In this document: in pieces, positions 1 through 6,397 of the stretch | How the letters are laid out: every line of letters starts with the position of its first letter | Numbering within the stretch: the stretch's first letter is position 1 | From: Thermofilaceae archaeon | Lineage (GTDB): Archaea > Thermoproteota > Thermoprotei > Thermofilales > Thermofilaceae | Direction of reading: 5' to 3' | Length of the DNA stretch: 8,762 nt | Assembly: GCA_027017025.1 (NCBI GenBank) | Contig: JALURH010000195.1 | Span: 1 to 8,762 of the forward strand | The notes under the pieces: model-generated | Databases searched by the model: none | Told to the model about the DNA's origin: nothing | What the model saw: the letters and a program-made list of their open reading frames with translations, nothing else | Program-made: the position numbers and the translations under genes

Positions 1-149
1 TAGAGGAAAGCCAGGGTGAATTTAAGAGCGTAGATGAACTAGTAACCTTTATTCTAGAGGAATTCTTCAAGGAAGAGGAAACAGAGGGATTATCGCCAGA
101 AGAGGAGGAAAAAATAAAGGAGCGACTTAGGTCTCTGGGATATATATAG
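1..149 (+). CDS. C-terminal fragment of a small RHH-associated protein, paralogue of the next gene
   Basis: Only the last 48 codons are in the window, read in the phase starting at base 3 and ending at TAG 147-149. The fragment has a stretch SVDELVTFILEEFF, then an acidic linker, then the ending EKIKERLRSLGYI. It lines up with the C-terminal two thirds of the complete protein at 221-445, which has SVSSFVTYVLREVV and ends EKIIEKLRKLGYL. This suggests tandem duplication of a small CopG-like ribbon-helix-helix protein. The N-terminal strand and first helix that would prove the fold lie outside the window. The similarity is seen directly; the DNA-binding role is inferred from the neighbour. About 70 bases separate it from the next gene, with a T6 run (188-193) and a new TATA-like element, so the two may be separately transcribed. 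Confidence 0.75.
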   Translation, partial: EESQGEFKSVDELVTFILEEFFKEEETEGLSPEEEEKIKERLRSLGYI

Positions 150-165
150 TCCCTGCAGTTCCATG

Positions 166-180
166 GAAAAGATATTAAAT
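166..180 (+). promoter_or_regulatory. Putative archaeal promoter (BRE/TATA-like) of the RHH-sat operon
   Basis: A purine-rich ggaaaa followed by the AT-rich gatattaaat resembles a BRE plus TATA box. A start of transcription about 25 bases downstream, near 200, would leave a leader of about 20 bases containing the GGTGG Shine-Dalgarno site at 211-215. An alternative AT-rich box at 187-198 would put the transcript start on top of the Shine-Dalgarno site and is less likely. By eye only. Confidence 0.35.
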
Positions 181-191
181 CCAATACTTTT

Positions 192-209
192 TTAATTAAA
201 TGTAATTAA
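192..209. promoter_or_regulatory. 18-bp inverted repeat, candidate operator
   Basis: Perfect 7-base arms, ttaatta and taattaa, flank the spacer aatg. The same bases also contain taattaa twice in direct orientation with starts 10 bp apart (193 and 203), one helical turn. The element lies at the expected transcription start and just before the Shine-Dalgarno site of the RHH gene, the usual place for autoregulation by an RHH repressor. The arms are pure A/T in an AT-rich spot, so chance is a real alternative. Confidence 0.35.
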
Positions 210-220
210 GGGTGGATTAG

Positions 221-445
221 ATGGAAAAGAGGGGTAAATATACTACTGTTAGCATACCAGTAACCCTGTATAATAGGATCAAGAGAGTAATAGAGGGGAC
301 GGGTTTTACCTCCGTCTCTAGTTTTGTAACATATGTTCTCAGAGAAGTTGTAGCTTCATATGAGGAGGAGAGGAGTGCTGAGCCATTCACTGAGGAGGAG
401 AGGGAGAAGATTATCGAGAAACTTAGGAAACTCGGTTACCTATAG
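221..445 (+). CDS. Small ribbon-helix-helix (CopG/Arc-like) protein, putative operon regulator
   Basis: A 74-residue protein. Residues 7-14 (YTTVSIPV) form the expected RHH beta strand, residues 15-26 the first helix, and GTGFTSVSSFVTYVLREVV (26-44) the turn and second helix. After this come an acidic linker and a charged helix ending in KLRKLGYL. RHH proteins act as dimers, pair their strands in the DNA major groove, and commonly repress their own operons. The ATG at 221 has GGTGG (211-215) at good spacing. The stop codon TAG (443-445) shares its last base with the Shine-Dalgarno site of sat, so the two genes are translationally linked. This suggests a regulator of, or accessory factor for, sulfate activation. 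The acidic tail after the DNA-binding part is longer than a minimal RHH needs and may bind a partner. The fold is well supported; the target is inferred. Confidence 0.85.
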   Translation: MEKRGKYTTVSIPVTLYNRIKRVIEGTGFTSVSSFVTYVLREVVASYEEERSAEPFTEEEREKIIEKLRKLGYL

Positions 446-455
446 GTGAGGCTGG

Positions 456-1610
456 ATGGTTTCTAAACCTCATGGAGGTACCCTTATCAGGAGGGTATCT
501 CCAAGGGATAAGAGAGAGACTTTAATTGAGGAAACAAACGAGATGGTTTCTATCGATGTACCCTTCGATATAGCTACAGATATCGAGAATATTGCATATG
601 GAGTCTTTAGCCCACTAGAGGGTTTTGTAGTGCAAGAAGACTATACTAGCATACTATATAATATGCGGTTGAGTAACGATATCCCCTGGACCTTCCCTAT
701 AACCCTCGACGTATCACCAGAGGAGATAAAGGGTGTCAAGGAGGGTGATACAATAGCTATTAAACATAACGGCACGTTTATAGCCACACTACAGGTAGAG
801 GAGATATATAGGTGGGATAAGAAGAGATTTGCAAGACACGTATATAGAACAGAGGATCCAAACCATCCAGGGGTATATAAAACATATAGGAAGAAGGAGT
901 TACTTGTAGGTGGAAAGATCCTGTTAATAAATGAGTTACCCAACCCATTCTACAAATATACGTTGAGGCCAGCTGAAACCAGGATCCTCTTCAGAGAGAA
1001 AGGCTGGAAAACCATAGTTGGTTTCCAGACACGGAACGCCCCCCACATAGGACACGAATATGTACAGAAATCTGCTCTAACCTTTATAGATGGATTATTC
1101 ATTAACCCACTTGTAGGGTGGAAAAAGAAGAATGACTATAGGGATGATGTAATAATAGCTGCATATGAGACACTTATCAAATATTACTACCCGAGGAACG
1201 CTGTAGTATTCTCTATTACGAGGACACCAATGCGTTACGCTGGTCCACGTGAAGCAATACACCACGCTATAATGAGGAAAAACTATGGCTGTACACATTT
1301 CATTGTTGGTAGAGACCATGCTGGAGTAGGCAACTATTATGGGCCTTATGAGGCACAAGAAATATTCTCCGAATTCCCCGATCTAGGGATTACACCACTA
1401 TTCGTTAAGGAGTTCTTCTACTGCCGTAGGTGCGGTGGAGTAGCTAACGAGAAGGTATGTCCACATAGCGAGGAATACAGAGTGAAGATAAGTGGAACAA
1501 AAATAAGGCAAATGATACTCTCGGGGCAGACACCGCCTGAAACTATGATGAGGCCAGAGGTAGCTAGAGTTATTCTAAGCTACGATAACCCGTTTATTGA
1601 GGAGGTATAG
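456..1610 (+). CDS. sat: ATP sulfurylase (sulfate adenylyltransferase)
   Basis: Catalyses ATP + sulfate to APS + pyrophosphate, the first step of sulfate activation, in the cytoplasm. The 384-residue protein has the N-terminal PUA-like domain with FSPLEGF (51-57). The catalytic domain carries the nucleotide-binding QTRNAPHIGH (191-200), then PMRYAGPREA (258-267) and HFIVGRDHAG (281-290). The zinc site of thermophile-type enzymes is visible as C323, C326 and C335 with a nearby H337, followed by ISGTKIR (345-351) and RPEVA (366-370). Length is normal for the stand-alone form; no APS kinase domain is fused, which fits the separate cysC downstream. The ATG at 456 has GGTGAG (445-450) five bases upstream, beginning in the stop codon of the RHH gene. 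The next gene starts one base after the stop. No APS reductase genes (aprAB) or PAPS reductase are in view, so the pathway direction and use are inferred from the cysC neighbour. Confidence 0.97.
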   Translation: MVSKPHGGTLIRRVSPRDKRETLIEETNEMVSIDVPFDIATDIENIAYGVFSPLEGFVVQEDYTSILYNMRLSNDIPWTFPITLDVSPEEIKGVKEGDTIAIKHNGTFIATLQVEEIYRWDKKRFARHVYRTEDPNHPGVYKTYRKKELLVGGKILLINELPNPFYKYTLRPAETRILFREKGWKTIVGFQTRNAPHIGHEYVQKSALTFIDGLFINPLVGWKKKNDYRDDVIIAAYETLIKYYYPRNAVVFSITRTPMRYAGPREAIHHAIMRKNYGCTHFIVGRDHAGVGNYYGPYEAQEIFSEFPDLGITPLFVKEFFYCRRCGGVANEKVCPHSEEYRVKISGTKIRQMILSGQTPPETMMRPEVARVILSYDNPFIEEV

Positions 1611-1611
1611 T

Positions 1612-2964
1612 ATGGTGAGACGCCTCTTAGTTATAGGTTTGGACTGTGCATCCCCTAAGCTCCTCTATAAAGAATTCATTAACGATCTACCTACAATAGC
1701 TGGGTTACTCGATAGTAGCCTAAAAGCAGAGGTAATAAGTAGCCACCCCCCAATTACTATCCCTGCGTGGACCGTAATGGTTACCGGGAAAACACCGGGG
1801 GAACTTGGATTATATGGTTTTAGGCATAGGAAACCGGGCACATATAATGAGTTCTATATAGCTAATTCACGTTCAGTAAAACACCCAGCTATCTGGGATA
1901 TATTAGGTAGGAGAGGGCTAAGAAACATAGTGGTGGGTGTACCGCCGAGTTATCCACCAAAGCCTATTAGAGGGGTAATGGTTAGTGGTTTCATAACCCC
2001 TGGGCCTGAAGTCACATATACTTTCCCCCCAAACCTAAAGAGGGAAATCGAGGATAGATTCGGGAAATACATATTCGATATAGTCTATAGGAGCGAGGAA
2101 CGTGATCGTATAATTAGGGAGCTATGGAACATGACAAAACAACATTTCCGGGTACTAAGGTACCTTGCTTCAGCTAGGAAGTGGGATTTCTTCATGTTCG
2201 TAGAAATAGGGATAGACCGGGTGCACCACGCTTTCTGGGGCTATATGGATAAGGAGCATCATAAATATACCCCTGGGAACAAATACGAGAATGTTATCAG
2301 GGATTACTATAAGCTAATCGACCAGGAAATAGCTGCTCTCCTAGATGTAGTACCTAGAGATACAATAGTAATGATCGTATCAGATCATGGAGCAAAGAGA
2401 ATGAAGGGGGCATTCGTTATAAACCAGTGGCTAGCTGAACAAGGCTTCCTGAAGATAGAGCAAGATAATATAAAGCCGGGTACAGACCTCAAAGATGTAA
2501 AGGTGGGTTGGAGCAAGACTATAGCTTGGGGGTGGGGGGGCTATTACGCTAGGGTATTCTTGAATATTAAGGGTAGGGATCCCATGGGAGTTATAGAGCC
2601 AAGCGACTATGAGTACTATAGGGATATGTTAGCTGAAGAACTAAAGAAAATAAAGGGTCCAAATGGGGAGAAATGGGATACAAAGGTCTATAAACCTGAG
2701 GAGCTATATCCAGAGGTTAGGGGGGATCCACCAGACCTTATAGTATATTTTGATGATCTCTACTGGAGGAGTGCTGGAACCTTGGGGTGGAAGACCAATT
2801 ATCTGCTTGAGAACGATAGAGGGCCGGACGATGCTGTACATGATTGGCATGGTGTATTAGCTGTTCATGATCCCGAGGGAACTCTAAGTAATAAAGAGGG
2901 AACCTACAATATAAGAGATGTATTGAATCTTATGCTTGGATTAATGGGTGTTGGTGGAGGTTGA
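1612..2964 (+). CDS. Alkaline-phosphatase-superfamily phosphodiesterase / nucleotide pyrophosphatase
   Basis: A 450-residue protein of the type I phosphodiesterase/nucleotide pyrophosphatase branch. Metal ligands and nucleophile are visible: D11 (GLDCA), T54 in PAWTVMVTGKTPGELGLYGF (51-70), D202 and H206 in IGIDRVHHAFW, D258-H259 in VSDHG, and H413 in DWHG. The C-terminal NIRDVLNLMLGLMG matches the family's usual closing helix. These enzymes use two metals and a Thr nucleophile to cleave phosphate, phosphodiester or related esters. There is no signal peptide or membrane segment, so it should act in the cytoplasm. The frame is open from TTG 1597, but ATG 1612 is chosen because GGAGGT (1601-1606) sits five bases before it and one base separates it from the sat stop. 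Its place between sat and cysC suggests a substrate from that pathway (PPi, PAP, APS or PAPS), but the substrate cannot be read from sequence. A WGWGG segment (306-310) is encoded by G5-T-G7. Confidence 0.9.
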   Translation: MVRRLLVIGLDCASPKLLYKEFINDLPTIAGLLDSSLKAEVISSHPPITIPAWTVMVTGKTPGELGLYGFRHRKPGTYNEFYIANSRSVKHPAIWDILGRRGLRNIVVGVPPSYPPKPIRGVMVSGFITPGPEVTYTFPPNLKREIEDRFGKYIFDIVYRSEERDRIIRELWNMTKQHFRVLRYLASARKWDFFMFVEIGIDRVHHAFWGYMDKEHHKYTPGNKYENVIRDYYKLIDQEIAALLDVVPRDTIVMIVSDHGAKRMKGAFVINQWLAEQGFLKIEQDNIKPGTDLKDVKVGWSKTIAWGWGGYYARVFLNIKGRDPMGVIEPSDYEYYRDMLAEELKKIKGPNGEKWDTKVYKPEELYPEVRGDPPDLIVYFDDLYWRSAGTLGWKTNYLLENDRGPDDAVHDWHGVLAVHDPEGTLSNKEGTYNIRDVLNLMLGLMGVGGG

Positions 2965-2969
2965 GGAGT

Positions 2970-3509
2970 ATGGAGAAAGGTATAGTTGTGTGGCTTACAG
3001 GCTTACCTGGGTCGGGTAAGACGAGTGTAGCTAGAGTTGTAGCTGAGAAATTAAGGGGGAAGGGTTTAAAAGTAGAGTTGCTTGATGGGGATGAGGTTAG
3101 GAGATGGCTTAGCCCTGAAGCTGGTTTCACGCGTGAAGATAGGGAGAGGCATTTGAGGAGGGTAGCATATGTATCAAAACTTCTGGCTAGGAATGGGGTT
3201 GTGGTTCTCTGCTCTTTTGTTTCCCCATATAGGAGTGTGAGGAAGGAGATTAGGGAAGTTATCGAGGGGGAGAATATACCTTTCTTAGAGGTATACGTTA
3301 AATGTAGTTTAGAGGAGTGTATGAGACGTGACCCCAAGGGATTATACAAGAAGGCTTTAAGAGGCGAAATAAAGCATATGACGGGGCTCGATGACCCCTA
3401 TGAGCCCCCCGAGGAGCCGGAGCTTATACTGGATACAGAGCACAGTACATTGGAGGAGAATGTTGAGAAACTATATTCCTTAGTAACGGAACATATAGGT
3501 ATCGGCTAA
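2970..3509 (+). CDS. cysC: Adenylylsulfate (APS) kinase
   Basis: Phosphorylates APS with ATP to give PAPS, the second step of sulfate activation. The 179-residue protein shows the P-loop GLPGSGKT (11-18), LDGDEVR (38-44), the GFTREDRERHLRR region (52-64), the SPYR motif (85-88) holding the conserved serine, DPKGLYKKA (121-129), and TGLDDPYEPPEEPEL (138-152) that closes over substrate. All are diagnostic of CysC rather than a generic P-loop kinase, and the length is that of a stand-alone enzyme. The frame is open from TTG 2961, which would overlap the upstream stop by four bases. ATG 2970 is preferred because GGAGGT (2956-2961) lies eight bases upstream, whereas the TTG would have no spacing from that site. 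It is tightly coupled to the phosphodiesterase gene. No reductase follows, so PAPS could feed sulfation of glycans or lipids as well as assimilation. Confidence 0.96.
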   Translation: MEKGIVVWLTGLPGSGKTSVARVVAEKLRGKGLKVELLDGDEVRRWLSPEAGFTREDRERHLRRVAYVSKLLARNGVVVLCSFVSPYRSVRKEIREVIEGENIPFLEVYVKCSLEECMRRDPKGLYKKALRGEIKHMTGLDDPYEPPEEPELILDTEHSTLEENVEKLYSLVTEHIGIG

Positions 3510-3539
3510 GAAGATACTATACTCTATTTGGTGTAGTCC

Positions 3540-4553
3540 TTGAAGATATTGATAATTTCTCCCAAGATTAGTGGTATTGGTGGAGTAGCTCAGCACACCG
3601 CTGTTCTCTATAGGAGGCTTAAAGAAAAGGGATATGAAGTAAAAATATTATCGTCTGAGAATACCCCGATAATAAATATTAAGGGATTGAGGAATCCTTC
3701 CTTCGCTGTAACAGCTTCCTTCAAGAGTATACTCAGGAAATACGATATAGTACATGCACATAATTTCCCCTCAGCTATACCTATGCGCCTAGCTGGAGGC
3801 AAGAAAATATTCACAATACACGGCGTATACTCCGAGTACATAAAGCTAACACATAGCTCTATTACCACCAAACTAAGTGAAATACTGGAGAAAAGGGCTC
3901 TCAAATGGGCTGATATAATAACATCCGTCTCTAGAGCAGCAGCGAGGTACTATGAGGAGATGGGGTATAGGGTTGAATACATACCTAATGCCATAGAACT
4001 AGATATAGTACCTGAGACCTCAAAGAAAATCTATGAGAAACAAGTTGTTTATGCTGGAAGACTTTCTCATGAGAAGGGACTAGATGTTTTAATAGAGGCA
4101 TTTAGGGGGATCAAAGATGCACACCTAGTTATAATCGGTAAAGGTCCAGAAGAGGAAAAATTAAAGAAGCTCGCTGATGGGTACAGCAATATACATTTCC
4201 TAGGTTTCCTGGAGACAAGGAGGGAGGTCTTAGAGTATATGAAGGGTTCAAACGTCTTCGTTTTACCCTCCAGGACTGAAGGATTACCGACAGTAATACT
4301 TGAAGCAATGGCCTGTAGAGTACCAGTTGTAGCAACAACTGTTGGAGGAAACGTAGAGCTAGTTGAAGACAAGGTAACTGGTTTACTTGTCTCACCTGAG
4401 GAACCTGAGGAACTACGTGCAGCGATAGAACATATTCTAGGGGACGAGAAACTCGCTAGAAAACTTGTAGACAATGCTTATGAGAAGGTCGTGAAGGAAT
4501 ATAACTGGGACATTGTTTTGGAAAAATACATTAACATATACAATGACCCCTAA
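3540..4553 (+). CDS. GT4-family glycosyltransferase
   Basis: A 337-residue GT-B fold retaining glycosyltransferase of family GT4. The N-terminal acceptor domain starts MKILIISPKISGIGGVAQH with the glycine-rich loop at 11-15 and VHAHNFPSA at 71-79. The donor domain shows YAGRLSHEKGLDVLIEAF (171-188), VIIGKGPEEEKL (197-208) and the E-x7-E motif EGLPTVILE (247-255, Glu247 and Glu255), followed by PVVATTVGGNVELV. There are no membrane segments, so it should work on the cytoplasmic face on a nucleotide-sugar donor; sugar and acceptor are unknown. The start is TTG 3540 with GGTG (3530-3533) six bases upstream, and the protein begins exactly where family members do. It lies 30 bases after cysC with no clear terminator between, so it probably belongs to the same transcript. 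That could link PAPS supply to a sulfated glycan, but this is inference. Confidence 0.92.
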   Translation: MKILIISPKISGIGGVAQHTAVLYRRLKEKGYEVKILSSENTPIINIKGLRNPSFAVTASFKSILRKYDIVHAHNFPSAIPMRLAGGKKIFTIHGVYSEYIKLTHSSITTKLSEILEKRALKWADIITSVSRAAARYYEEMGYRVEYIPNAIELDIVPETSKKIYEKQVVYAGRLSHEKGLDVLIEAFRGIKDAHLVIIGKGPEEEKLKKLADGYSNIHFLGFLETRREVLEYMKGSNVFVLPSRTEGLPTVILEAMACRVPVVATTVGGNVELVEDKVTGLLVSPEEPEELRAAIEHILGDEKLARKLVDNAYEKVVKEYNWDIVLEKYINIYNDP

Positions 4554-4560
4554 TAGTGGA

Positions 4561-4570
4561 TATTTTTCCT
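4561..4570 (+). terminator. Possible T-rich terminator after the sulfate-activation operon
   Basis: A T5 run (tattttt) lies about 10 bases after the TAA of the glycosyltransferase gene and before the next promoter. Archaeal intrinsic termination uses such oligo-T stretches without a hairpin. Short, hence uncertain. Confidence 0.35.
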
Positions 4571-4592
4571 AACAACACCGCTCGAATAATTA

Positions 4593-4610
4593 ACTTATTA
4601 ATATATAAGT
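4593..4610 (+). promoter_or_regulatory. TATA-like promoter of the HtrA gene, containing an 18-bp inverted repeat
   Basis: The segment ttaatatataa gives a good TATA box 35-45 bases before the ATG at 4642, with cgaataa upstream as a possible BRE; transcription would start near 4625. The box is embedded in the inverted repeat acttat-taatat-ataagt (perfect 6-base arms, 6-base spacer). A protein bound here would block TBP, so it may be an operator, though AT-rich TATA boxes often show accidental symmetry. Confidence 0.45.
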
Positions 4611-4641
4611 ACATAGTTCCTAATTTATTAACGTGGAGTAG

Positions 4642-5574
4642 ATGAGTTTTCAGGATTCAATTATAAATGCATATGAAAAAATAAGGAAAAGCGTGGTGAG
4701 TATAAGTAGTACGAAGATTATAGATTTCCTCTTTTTCTCCCAACCTGTTAAGGGTATAGGCTCGGGCGTAGTTATAGACGAGAACGGTCTTATAGTAACT
4801 AATGCACATGTTGTAAAGGGGTTTGAGAAACTAGAGGTAACTTTGCCTTCAGGCGAGTCCTATAAAGCTAGTATAGTGGGCATGGATAGGAGAAACGATA
4901 TAGCGTTAATTAGAATACCTAAAGATGGTATTGAGCCAGCTGAACTAGGTGACTCAGATACCCTTAGGATAGGGCAGTTGGTTATAGCTATAGGAAACCC
5001 CTTCAGCCATATCCTAGGTGGTCCCTCGGTTACGCTCGGGATAATTAGTGGCCTAGATAGAACTATACGTGCTGGAGACATAGTCTTCGAGAACCTTATA
5101 CAAACAGATGCAGCTATAAATCCTGGGAATAGTGGTGGCCCGTTAGTGGATCTGGAGGGAAGAGTTATAGGGATTACGACAGCAATGATACCTTTTGCAC
5201 AGGGAATAGGTTTCGCTATACCAATAAACGAGGTCAAGTATATTGTCGAGCAGTTGCTAAAGTACGGTAAGGTCTATAGGCCCTGGATAGGTATATACAC
5301 CGTTGACCTAAACCCTATGCTTGCCCGCGAAATAGGGGCACCTATCGATAAGGGAGCGTTGATTGTAGGCGTTGTTCCCGGCTCACCCGCACACTACGCT
5401 GGGCTCAGGAGAGGAGACATAGTGCTTAAGGTAGATGATACTGAGATAAAGAAAGCTAGCGATTTGGCTAGTAGCATTAGGAGGAAAGGTATAGGTAATA
5501 GAATTCTCCTCACAGTAGCTAGGGGATACGCCAAGTATACGGTAGAAGTTACTATTGAAGGAGCACCAAGTTAA
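4642..5574 (+). CDS. HtrA/DegP-like serine protease with PDZ domain
   Basis: A 310-residue trypsin-like protease of the HtrA (S1C) family. The catalytic triad is complete: H56 in TNAHVV (53-58), D86 in RRNDIALIRI (83-92) and S164 in the GNSGGP motif (162-167). TDAAINPGNSGGP and the GIGFAIPI strand (188-195) are typical. One PDZ domain follows at roughly 215-305, with the carboxylate-binding/GLRRGDIVLKVDD region (254-266). HtrA proteins degrade or chaperone misfolded proteins, and the PDZ domain binds exposed C-termini. No signal peptide or transmembrane helix is seen: the N-terminus MSFQDSIINAYEKIRKSVVSI is amphipathic and leads straight into the protease fold. It therefore appears cytosolic, unlike periplasmic bacterial DegP. 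Start ATG 4642 has a GGAG (4635-4638) at rather short spacing. The gene has its own promoter and is probably monocistronic. Confidence 0.95.
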   Translation: MSFQDSIINAYEKIRKSVVSISSTKIIDFLFFSQPVKGIGSGVVIDENGLIVTNAHVVKGFEKLEVTLPSGESYKASIVGMDRRNDIALIRIPKDGIEPAELGDSDTLRIGQLVIAIGNPFSHILGGPSVTLGIISGLDRTIRAGDIVFENLIQTDAAINPGNSGGPLVDLEGRVIGITTAMIPFAQGIGFAIPINEVKYIVEQLLKYGKVYRPWIGIYTVDLNPMLAREIGAPIDKGALIVGVVPGSPAHYAGLRRGDIVLKVDDTEIKKASDLASSIRRKGIGNRILLTVARGYAKYTVEVTIEGAPS

Positions 5575-5636
5575 TCCATTGGCGGTTAGAGATTTTGCTC
5601 CAGAATCCTTTACTCCATACCTATATCTTTGTGGCT

Positions 5637-5645
5637 CTATAAATA
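5637..5645 (+). promoter_or_regulatory. Putative TATA box of the GT2 glycosyltransferase gene
   Basis: The ctataaata stretch is a good TATA match inside the 93-base gap after the protease gene. Transcription about 25 bases on would start near 5664, almost at the TTG start codon (5668). That would make the GGTG at 5657-5660 useless, so either an upstream box (ctatat, 5621-5626) is used or translation begins further in, at GTG 5680. The rest of the gap shows nothing clear. Confidence 0.35.
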
Positions 5646-5667
5646 ACTATGAGGTAGGTGTTTTGGT

Positions 5668-6378
5668 TTGGCTACTCGGGTGGAGGAGGGGAGGGTTTCA
5701 GTTATTATACCTACCTACAATGAGGCTGAAAACATCTGTAAACTAATAGGTGAGCTGGAAAAAGTTCTCAAAGGATATAACTTTGAGGTGATAGTTGTGG
5801 ATGATGGTAGCCCCGATGGAACGGCTTATGTTGCTGAGCAGTGTGGTAAAGCCTATGGTAACGTCTATGTATACGATAGGGGTGCTAGACGCGGTCTCTC
5901 CTCAGCCGTGGTATATGGCTTCAATGTTGCCTGCGGGGAAGTATACGTAGTTATGGATGCTGATTTCCAGCATCCACCCCAGCTCCTACCGCAAATGCTA
6001 GATAAGATAGCTTCTGGTGTAGACATAGTTATAGGATCTAGGTATGTATGTGGGGGAGGAATCGTAGGGTGGAGTTTCTCTAGGCGTGTTGTTTCCCGGG
6101 TAGCTATATTGCTTGCAAAAATATTTCTACCTAAAACGAGGGGGATAAGGGATCCTGTTTCAGGGTTCTTTGCCTTGAAGCGATCAGTTATTGAAGGAAT
6201 AGAATTTACTGAGCGTGGATTCAAGATAATACTTGATATAATTGTTAGGGGGAGATATGGGAGGGTTGAAGAAATCCCATACGTCTTTAGGGGTAGAGCT
6301 AGAGGCTACAGTAAACTAGGGGTAAATGAAGTAATCAGCTACCTAGCCCAAATCCTCACACTAGCCTACCCTAAATAA
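5668..6378 (+). CDS. GT2-family glycosyltransferase, dolichol-phosphate mannose synthase-like
   Basis: A 236-residue GT-A enzyme. It has the family hallmarks SVIIPTYNEAENI (11-23), VVDDGSPDGT (43-52), the metal-binding DADFQHPP (97-104), VIGSRYV (121-127), RDPVSGFFALKR (161-172) and the GYSKLGVNEVISYL segment (213-226) typical of polyprenyl-phosphate sugar synthases. It likely transfers mannose, glucose or a related sugar from a nucleotide donor to a polyprenyl (dolichyl) phosphate at the membrane, supplying donors for N-glycans or glycolipids. The C-terminus stops at TLAYPK without the transmembrane helices or GtrA-like domain found in many archaeal homologues, so membrane contact must come from amphipathic surfaces or a partner. 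The start TTG 5668 follows GGTG (5657-5660) at seven bases; GTG 5680 would still keep the first strand and is an alternative. Sugar specificity is not readable. Confidence 0.9.
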   Translation: MATRVEEGRVSVIIPTYNEAENICKLIGELEKVLKGYNFEVIVVDDGSPDGTAYVAEQCGKAYGNVYVYDRGARRGLSSAVVYGFNVACGEVYVVMDADFQHPPQLLPQMLDKIASGVDIVIGSRYVCGGGIVGWSFSRRVVSRVAILLAKIFLPKTRGIRDPVSGFFALKRSVIEGIEFTERGFKIILDIIVRGRYGRVEEIPYVFRGRARGYSKLGVNEVISYLAQILTLAYPK

Positions 6379-6397
6379 CCTAACATATTGCTCTGTG

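Noticed and set aside
1597..1611. TTG start five codons upstream for the phosphodiesterase
   Set aside because: The TTG precedes and overlaps the GGAGGT that serves the ATG at 1612, and would overlap sat by 14 bases.
2961..2969. TTG start for cysC
   Set aside because: The Shine-Dalgarno GGAGGT runs into this codon, leaving no spacing; ATG 2970 gives a normal spacing and the family's usual N-terminus.
2930..3349. 139-codon minus-strand ORF over cysC
   Set aside because: Low-complexity Ser/Thr/Leu-rich translation typical of the antisense of a purine-rich gene, opposite an unmistakable APS kinase.
5555..5746. 63-codon plus-strand ORF bridging the protease and GT2 genes
   Set aside because: It overlaps the ends of two well-supported genes in another frame, has no Shine-Dalgarno of note and shows no domain-like pattern.
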